Positions 6,880 to 10,404 of a stretch of 10,404 bases of DNA are shown here, in pieces (the first letter of the stretch is position 1; every line of letters begins with the position of its first letter). Position numbers and translations under genes: made by a program. Where the stretch lies: NCBI GenBank assembly GCA_046095485.1, contig JBJTJN010000091.1, positions 1-10,404 of the forward strand, given 5' to 3'. Source of the DNA: SYFI01 sp046095485. Lineage in GTDB: Bacteria > Actinomycetota > Thermoleophilia > Miltoncostaeales > Miltoncostaeaceae. The notes below the pieces were generated by a model. It was given only the letters and a program-made list of their open reading frames with translations. It made no database searches and was not told where the DNA came from.

Positions 6880-8295
6880 CTATGCGCCCGCGAGGGCGGC
6901 GTCGAAGGTGCGGACGTCCACGAGGTGCCCGGTGATGGCCGCGGCGGCGGCCATGGCGGGGCTCACCAGGTGGGTGCGGCCACCCTTGCCCTGGCGTCCC
7001 TCGAAGTTACGGTTGCTGGTGCTGGCGCAACGCTCGCCCGGCTCGAGGATGTCCGGGTTCATGCCCAGGCACATCGAGCACCCGGCGTCGCGCCACTCGA
7101 ACCCGGCCGTGCGGAACACCTCGTCCAGGCCCTCATCCTCGGCCTGGGCCTTCACGGCCATCGAGCCCGGCACCACCATGGCGCGCATGCCGTCCTTCAC
7201 CGTGTGGCCCTGCACCACCTCGGCGGCGGCGCGGAGGTCCTCGATGCGGCCGTTGGTGCACGAGCCCAGGAACACGGTGTCGATGGCGATGTCCTCCATC
7301 GCCTCGCCGCCCTGCAGGCCCATGTACTCGAGCGACCGGCGCACGGCCTCCTGGTCGGTGGGGTCGTCGTACTGCTCGGGCGTGGGAACGCGGCCCGTGA
7401 TGGGCGCCACCATGCCGGGGGTGGTGCCCCAGGTCACCTGCGGGGCCAGCGACGGGACGTCCACGTCCATCTCGCGGTCGAACTCGGCGTCGGCGTCGCT
7501 CGGCAGGTCGCGCCAGCGCTCTACGGCCGCGGAGAAGTCGTCCGGCGCGGCCATGCGGCCCTCCACGTAGGCGAACGTGGTGTCGTCGGGCGCCACCATG
7601 CCGGCGCGCGCGCCGCCCTCGATGGACATGTTGCACACGGTCATGCGGCCCTCCATGGTGAGGCCGCGGATCGCCGACCCGGCGTACTCCACCACGTGGC
7701 CCTGCGCGCCCGCGACGCCCATCTGGCCGATGGCGCCGAGGATGAGGTCCTTGGCCACGACGCCGCGGGGAAGCTCGCCCTCGAAGTTGATGCGCATGGT
7801 GCGCGGCATGCCCTGCGGCAGGGTCTGCGTGGCGAGCACGTGCTCCACCTCGCTGGTGCCGATGCCGAAGGCCAGCGCGCCGAACGCGCCGTGGGTGGAG
7901 GTGTGGCTGTCGCCGCACACGATCGTCATGCCGGGCTGCGTGAACCCCAGCTCGGGGCCGATCACGTGCACGATGCCCTGGCGCGGACTGGTGAGCGAGA
8001 AGAGTGGGATTCCGAACTCGGCGGCGTTCTTCTCGAGCGCCTCCACCTGCAGGCGCGAGAGCTCGTCCTCGATGCCCAGCTCGCGGCCCACGGTGGGCAC
8101 GTTGTGGTCAACCGTGGCCAGCGTGCGGTCGGGGCGGCGCACGGCGCGGCCGGCCATGCGCAGGCCGTCGAACGCCTGCGGCGAGGTGACCTCGTGCACG
8201 AGGTGCAGGTCGATGTAGAGGATCGCCGGGCCGTCGGGGCCCTCGGGAACCACCTCATGGAGGTCCCACACCTTCCGGAACAGGGTCTTGCCCAC
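6880..8295 (-). CDS. leuC: 3-isopropylmalate dehydratase, large subunit
   Basis: 471 residues from a GTG start, the standard LeuC length. It is the aconitase-superfamily catalytic subunit, paired with LeuD. The three [4Fe-4S] ligands are visible: Cys346 in GSCTNGRIEDL, and Cys406 and Cys409 in GCSMCLGMNPD. Other family landmarks are YIDLHLVHEVTSPQAFDGLR, TVDHNVPT, IVCGDSHTSTHGAFGALAFG, GQMGVAGAQGHVVEYAG and STSNRNFEGRQGKGGRTHL. The GTG at 8295 is chosen because it gives the conserved GKTLFRKVWD N-terminus and has GAGGA eight bases upstream. Sequence further upstream in this frame runs into leuA and does not look like LeuC. It follows leuA after 35 nt. Confidence 0.97.
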   Translation of the reverse strand: MGKTLFRKVWDLHEVVPEGPDGPAILYIDLHLVHEVTSPQAFDGLRMAGRAVRRPDRTLATVDHNVPTVGRELGIEDELSRLQVEALEKNAAEFGIPLFSLTSPRQGIVHVIGPELGFTQPGMTIVCGDSHTSTHGAFGALAFGIGTSEVEHVLATQTLPQGMPRTMRINFEGELPRGVVAKDLILGAIGQMGVAGAQGHVVEYAGSAIRGLTMEGRMTVCNMSIEGGARAGMVAPDDTTFAYVEGRMAAPDDFSAAVERWRDLPSDADAEFDREMDVDVPSLAPQVTWGTTPGMVAPITGRVPTPEQYDDPTDQEAVRRSLEYMGLQGGEAMEDIAIDTVFLGSCTNGRIEDLRAAAEVVQGHTVKDGMRAMVVPGSMAVKAQAEDEGLDEVFRTAGFEWRDAGCSMCLGMNPDILEPGERCASTSNRNFEGRQGKGGRTHLVSPAMAAAAAITGHLVDVRTFDAALAGA

Positions 8296-8330
8296 TGCCT
8301 TGGTCCTCTCTGTCGTTCCCGGCCGCGCGG

Positions 8331-9905
8331 CTACACGCCGCTCTCGGCCATCCTCTCGGTCTTGTCGGCGTTCCTGCTGGCGGTCACCGCGCGCAGGTAG
8401 GCGATGGCGCTGGCCTCCAGCACGTCGGGGGACACCCCCTGGCCGGTGAACTGCCGGCCGTTCAGCTGGCACAGCACGCGGGCCTCGCCCAGGGCGTCGG
8501 GGCCGTCGGTCACCGCCGACACCGAGTACTCCAGCAGGGTGCCCGCCGAGCCCACGGCGGCGTCGATGGCGCCGATCAGCGCGGCCACGGGCCCATCGCC
8601 CTCGGCCTCGCCCGAGAACTCCGAGCCATCGGTGCTGCGTACGGTCACCTGTGCGCGGGCCTTGTCGCCGGACGCCCCGGTGAACGAGATGTCGCGCAGC
8701 TCGAGCTGGTGCTCGTGGTCCACGCGCATCTCGTCCTCCATCAGGGCCTCGAGGTCCATGGCGGTGAGCTCGCCCTTGCGGTCGGCCACCTCCTTGAACC
8801 GGCGGAAGGCCTCGTTGAGGGCGTCCTTGTCGAGCTCGTAGCCCAGGTCGGTGAGCGCCTGGCGCAGCGCGTGGCGGCCGGAGTGCTTGCCCAGCACCAG
8901 CTCGCTCTGCATCAGGCCCACGCTCTGGGCGTCCATGATCTCGTAGGTGAGCGGGTTGGCCAGCACGCCGTGCTGGTGGATTCCCGCCTCGTGGGCAAAG
9001 GCGTTGCGGCCCACGATCGCCTTGTTTGGCTGGATCTCATACCCGGTGAGGCGGCTCACCATGCGGCTGGCCTTGGTGATCTCGGTGGTGTTGATGCCCG
9101 ACCACAGGCCGCCGAGGTCTTCCGCGCGCGTGCGCAGGATCATCGCCATCTCCTCCAGGCTCGCGTTGCCCGCGCGCTCGCCGATGCCGTTGACGCACAC
9201 CTCCACCTGGCGCGCCCCCACCTCGAGGCCGGCCAGCGAGTTGGCCACGGCCAGGCCCAGGTCGTTGTGGCAGTGCACCGACAGCGTGACGCCCTCAAGC
9301 GACGGCACGCGCTCGTAGAGCTCCATCAGGAACCGCTGGAACTCGGTGGGCATGGTGTAGCCCACGGTGTCCGGGATGTTTATGGTGCCCGCGCCCTCCG
9401 CGATGGCCGCGCCGATCACCTCGGCCACGAACGCCGGGTCGGATCGCGTGGCGTCCTCGCACGAGAACTCCACGTCGGGGCTCAGGCTCACGGCGAGCTT
9501 GACGGCGTCGATGGCGGTGGCCAGAACCTCGGGCCGGCCCATGCGCAGCTTGTGCGCCATGTGGATGTCCGACGTGGCGATGAACGTGTGGATGCGCGGC
9601 TTCTGGGCGTCGCGCACGCCCTCCCACGCCACGGCGATGTCCTTCTCGTTCGCGCGGGCCAGGCCGGCGATGGTCGGGCCCTGCACCTCGCGGGCCACGG
9701 CCCGCACGCCCTCCAGGTCGCCCGGCGACGAGATCGGGAAGCCGGCCTCGATCACGTCCACGCCAAGGCGCGCGAGCTGCTGCGCGATCTCCACCTTCTC
9801 CCTCAGGTTCAGGTGAATGCGCGGCGACTGCTCCCCATCGCGAAGGGTCGTATCGAAGAACGTGACGCGCTTGGCGTCGTCTCGGCTGGCGTCGTCGGCC
9901 GGCAC
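8331..9905 (-). CDS. leuA: 2-isopropylmalate synthase
   Basis: 524 residues from a GTG start. It condenses 2-ketoisovalerate with acetyl-CoA in the first committed, normally leucine-inhibited step of leucine synthesis. The DRE-TIM barrel has DTTLRDGEQSP at 18-28 (metal-binding Asp), EAGFPISSPGD, the metal-binding HCHNDLGLAVANS, and NGIGERAGNASLEE. The linker carries GRNAFAHEAGIHQHG and LGKHSGRHAL. The last 120 or so residues fit the LeuA dimer domain that binds leucine for feedback inhibition. The GTG at 9905 is supported by AGGAGG eight bases upstream. The frame stays open further upstream but passes through the leader-peptide region and shows no LeuA-like sequence. It is the first enzyme gene of the operon and lies behind the leucine leader. 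Confidence 0.97.
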   Translation of the reverse strand: MPADDASRDDAKRVTFFDTTLRDGEQSPRIHLNLREKVEIAQQLARLGVDVIEAGFPISSPGDLEGVRAVAREVQGPTIAGLARANEKDIAVAWEGVRDAQKPRIHTFIATSDIHMAHKLRMGRPEVLATAIDAVKLAVSLSPDVEFSCEDATRSDPAFVAEVIGAAIAEGAGTINIPDTVGYTMPTEFQRFLMELYERVPSLEGVTLSVHCHNDLGLAVANSLAGLEVGARQVEVCVNGIGERAGNASLEEMAMILRTRAEDLGGLWSGINTTEITKASRMVSRLTGYEIQPNKAIVGRNAFAHEAGIHQHGVLANPLTYEIMDAQSVGLMQSELVLGKHSGRHALRQALTDLGYELDKDALNEAFRRFKEVADRKGELTAMDLEALMEDEMRVDHEHQLELRDISFTGASGDKARAQVTVRSTDGSEFSGEAEGDGPVAALIGAIDAAVGSAGTLLEYSVSAVTDGPDALGEARVLCQLNGRQFTGQGVSPDVLEASAIAYLRAVTASRNADKTERMAESGV

Positions 9906-9913
9906 GGGGGCTT

Positions 9914-9922
9914 CCTCCTGGC
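9914..9922 (-). promoter_or_regulatory. leuA ribosome-binding site, paired to an anti-SD in the leader
   Basis: The minus strand reads GCCAGGAGG, ending eight bases before the leuA GTG. The exact reverse complement, CCTCCTGGC, occurs in the leader-peptide gene (10023-10031), where it includes Leu codons 9 and 10. Pairing would hide the leuA ribosome-binding site; a ribosome on those codons would free it. The pairing is seen in the sequence. The regulatory consequence is inference. Confidence 0.7.
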
Positions 9923-9941
9923 TCGTGTGGACTGATCCTGT

Positions 9942-9958
9942 GCCCGGCGCATCCGGGC
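9942..9958 (-). promoter_or_regulatory. Leader hairpin 2 (possible attenuator stem)
   Basis: On the minus strand GCCCGG and CCGGGC (6 bp) enclose a 5-nt loop, between the leader stop and the leuA ribosome-binding site. It is a candidate attenuator or terminator stem. The following bases (ACAGGATCAG) contain no U-run, so a classical intrinsic terminator is not supported. Confidence 0.5.
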
Positions 9959-9973
9959 GTGGGTGTCGAAGCG

Positions 9974-9991
9974 CTTCCCCTAGCGGGGAAG
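9974..9991 (-). promoter_or_regulatory. Leader hairpin 1, over the leader stop codon
   Basis: On the minus strand CTTCCCC and GGGGAAG (7 bp) enclose a 4-nt loop (GCTA). The stem begins in the last codon of the Leu-Leu-Leu-Leu run and spans the TAG stop (9980-9982). A ribosome stalled in the run, or finishing at the stop, would melt it, so it could sense leucyl-tRNA supply. The structure is read from the sequence; its role is inferred. Confidence 0.55.
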
Positions 9992-10054
9992 GAGCAGAAG
10001 GGCGCCCAGCGTGCCGCGACCGGCCAGGAGGTTGGTGTTCGCGGTGGCGCTCAT
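9980..10054 (-). CDS. leuL: leu operon leader peptide
   Basis: A 24-residue open reading frame from ATG at 10054 to TAG at 9980-9982, located 74 nt before leuA. Seven of 24 residues are Leu: positions 9, 10 and 16, and a run of four at 19-22 (GALLLLPR at the C-terminus). The run uses CTT CTG CTC CTT; CTT should be a minority codon in such a GC-rich genome. The peptide itself probably has no function. Its translation rate would report charged tRNA-Leu and so control leuA and the downstream genes, as in known leu attenuators. Support comes from the well-placed promoter, the Leu run, the hairpins at its end and the anti-SD pairing. The same reading frame is kept, base for base as far as visible, in the inverted copy at 10349-10404. 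Confidence 0.85.
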   Translation of the reverse strand: MSATANTNLLAGRGTLGALLLLPR

Positions 10055-10089
10055 CGCCGCGCAGAGTAGCGCAATCCCCACTCTCGGCA
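9999..10089 (-). repeat. Inverted repeat, left arm (promoter plus leader peptide)
   Basis: These 91 bases match the reverse complement of 10314-10404 at 90 positions; the only difference is at 10080 versus 10323. The arm holds the -10, most of the -35 and leader codons 1-18 plus the first two bases of codon 19. The repeat may extend beyond the window, since the right arm ends exactly at the window edge. Confidence 0.97.
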
Positions 10090-10090
10090 A
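10063..10090 (-). promoter_or_regulatory. Promoter of the leu operon
   Basis: On the minus strand a TTGCCG -35 element (10085-10090) and a TACTCT -10 element (10063-10068) are separated by 16 bp. Only eight bases lie between the -10 and the leader ATG, so transcription should begin within about three bases of the ATG, giving a practically leaderless transcript. No other promoter of this quality was seen upstream of leuA. The duplicated copy keeps the -10 exactly and differs by one base in the -35. Confidence 0.7.
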
Positions 10091-10107
10091 CAGTCCGCCA
10101 ACCGGGA

Positions 10108-10128
10108 GGCAGTAGTACCCCCGCCGAA
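10108..10128. promoter_or_regulatory. Conserved block A, left copy (candidate operator)
   Basis: 21 bases that match the mirror copy at 10275-10295 at 20 positions, flanked by sequence that is mostly diverged. The core is CCCCCGCCGAA next to AGTAGTA. It lies about 18 bp upstream of the left -35, a position suited to an activator or other regulator. No known binding motif was recognised. Confidence 0.5.
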
Positions 10129-10140
10129 TACCACAGCAGT

Positions 10141-10169
10141 GCGGCAGGCATGTCATGTCGGGGTGGCGG
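10141..10169. promoter_or_regulatory. Conserved block B, left copy (candidate operator)
   Basis: 29 bases matching the mirror copy at 10234-10262 at 26 positions. The strongest part contains TGTCATGT followed by GGGGTGGCGG. It is flanked on the inner side by a diverged 20-21 nt stretch with an indel, so conservation is local. The binding partner is unknown. Confidence 0.5.
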
Positions 10170-10190
10170 CCACTCGCCGAAACGGGATCG

Positions 10191-10213
10191 GCATTTGCGG
10201 GGACCGCAAATGC
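10191..10213. promoter_or_regulatory. Palindrome on the symmetry axis
   Basis: Perfect 10-bp arms, GCATTTGCGG and CCGCAAATGC, flank the 3-base centre GGA. It sits midway between the two divergent promoters. It could be an operator for a dimeric regulator serving both, or simply the hinge of the inverted duplication. An RNA role is less likely because it lies outside both predicted transcripts. Confidence 0.6.
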
Positions 10214-10233
10214 ATCATCCCCGGCTGCGATCG

Positions 10234-10262
10234 CCGCCACCCCCACATGACAGGCCTCCCGC
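10234..10262. promoter_or_regulatory. Conserved block B, right copy
   Basis: Mirror image of 10141-10169 (26 of 29 bases). It begins CCGCCACCCCC and continues with ACATGACA. It is placed relative to the right-hand promoter exactly as the left copy is to its own. Confidence 0.5.
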
Positions 10263-10274
10263 CTCTCGCGCTTT

Positions 10275-10295
10275 TTCGGCGGGGGTAGTACTGCC
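10275..10295. promoter_or_regulatory. Conserved block A, right copy
   Basis: Mirror image of 10108-10128 (20 of 21 bases), starting TTCGGCGGGGGTAGTAC. It lies the same distance upstream of the right promoter as the left copy does from the left promoter. Confidence 0.5.
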
Positions 10296-10312
10296 GTGCC
10301 GGGCGCCTGCTG

Positions 10313-10340
10313 GTGCCGAGAGCGGGGATTGCGCTACTCT
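10313..10340 (+). promoter_or_regulatory. Second, divergent promoter
   Basis: GTGCCG (-35, 10313-10318) and TACTCT (-10, 10335-10340) with 16 bp spacing. It mirrors the leu promoter but has a weaker first -35 base (G for T). The ATG of the second leader peptide follows the -10 after eight bases. Confidence 0.6.
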
Positions 10341-10404
10341 GCGCGGCGATGAGCGCCACCGCGAACACCAACCTCCTGGCCGGTCGCGGCACGCTGGGCG
10401 CCCT
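10314..10404 (+). repeat. Inverted repeat, right arm
   Basis: Reverse complement of the arm at 9999-10089 (90 of 91 bases). The axis of symmetry of the pair is at about 10201.5. It contains the second promoter and the start of the second leader peptide, both pointing right. It is cut by the window end. Confidence 0.97.
10349..10404 (+). CDS. Second leucine leader peptide (partial, runs off the window)
   Basis: ATG at 10349 opens the same peptide as the leu leader: MSATANTNLL through GTLGA in 18 complete codons, identical at every base to the minus-strand copy, including wobble positions. The window ends two bases (CT) into codon 19, just where the Leu run would begin. Its position implies that a leucine-controlled gene or operon lies to the right. 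Candidates from pathway logic are ilvB-ilvN-ilvC or another synthase gene, but nothing of it is visible. Confidence 0.7.
   Translation, partial: MSATANTNLLAGRGTLGA

Larger units (their letters stand above)
10090..10313. promoter_or_regulatory. Divergent control region between the two promoters
   Basis: About 220 bp without a credible gene. Both halves are diverged inverted copies of each other (about 55 of 80 matching bases outside the 91-bp arms, before a one-base indel near the centre). Matches are concentrated in discrete blocks (annotated separately) rather than evenly spread, which resembles conserved protein-binding sites in a divergent promoter region. Confidence 0.7.

Noticed and set aside
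9816..9824. LeuA residue 29 is Arg where many LeuA proteins have Gly (DGEQSP-G)
   Set aside because: This position varies in the family (E. coli LeuA has Gln there) and it lies outside the metal-binding residues, so it is not a meaningful defect.
9906..10054. T-box riboswitch or other tRNA-binding leader before leuA
   Set aside because: The segment is short, contains no T-box-like conserved sequence, and is explained by the leader peptide and its hairpins.
9980..10246. An 88-codon minus-strand frame that includes the leader peptide in frame
   Set aside because: Its longer form reads through the promoter and the diverged control region; the ATG at 10054 right after the -10 is the sensible start.
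10153..10392. A 79-codon minus-strand frame across the right arm
   Set aside because: It is antisense to the second leader peptide and promoter, with no family features.
1..10404. CRISPR arrays, tRNA/rRNA genes, insertion sequences or phage genes
   Set aside because: No regularly spaced repeats, no tRNA-like folds, no transposase or integrase sequence was seen; the only large repeat is the inverted pair at the right end, which contains no transposase.

Overview
The window is very GC-rich, with strong G/C third-position bias. It holds one tightly packed minus-strand operon for branched-chain amino acid synthesis. Gene content and order, GTG starts, a nearly leaderless leader-peptide transcript and the argH-to-DNA-glycosylase junction suggest a high-GC actinobacterium (Actinomycetota). 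A deep lineage such as Thermoleophilia is a guess from general family resemblance.

Reading in the direction of transcription (right to left): a promoter at about 10063-10090; a 24-residue leucine-rich leader peptide (9980-10054); an attenuator-like leader RNA (9906-9982); leuA (8331-9905); leuC (6880-8295); leuD (6269-6868); leuB (5186-6238); ilvE (4197-5123); cimA (2602-4197); a DegT/DnrJ/EryC1-type PLP aminotransferase (1448-2542, with a likely original start at 2590 followed by an in-frame TAG); argH (66-1451); and the first 23 codons of a probable 3-methyladenine DNA glycosylase (1-69). Gene gaps are 62 nt or less, and several junctions overlap by 1-4 nt, so a single transcript with translational coupling is likely.

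The pathway logic is coherent. LeuA starts leucine synthesis from 2-ketoisovalerate and CimA starts the threonine-independent isoleucine route from pyruvate. LeuCD and LeuB can process the intermediates of both routes, and IlvE performs the final transamination. ArgH completes arginine synthesis. The role of the DegT-type aminotransferase is not clear.

The most unusual part is the right end (9999-10404). It is a roughly 400-bp inverted duplication of the whole control region. The outer 91 bp (promoter and leader peptide) match at 90 of 91 positions. The inner part has diverged, except for two conserved blocks and a 10-bp palindrome on the symmetry axis. A second, divergent copy of the leucine leader peptide therefore starts at 10349 on the plus strand and runs off the window, which predicts a second leucine-controlled operon to the right. 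Within the leader, two early Leu codons form a perfect 9-nt complement to the leuA Shine-Dalgarno region, suggesting translational attenuation. Two genes at the distal end of the operon carry sequence oddities: an amber codon in the DegT-type gene and a degenerate fumarate-lyase signature in ArgH.
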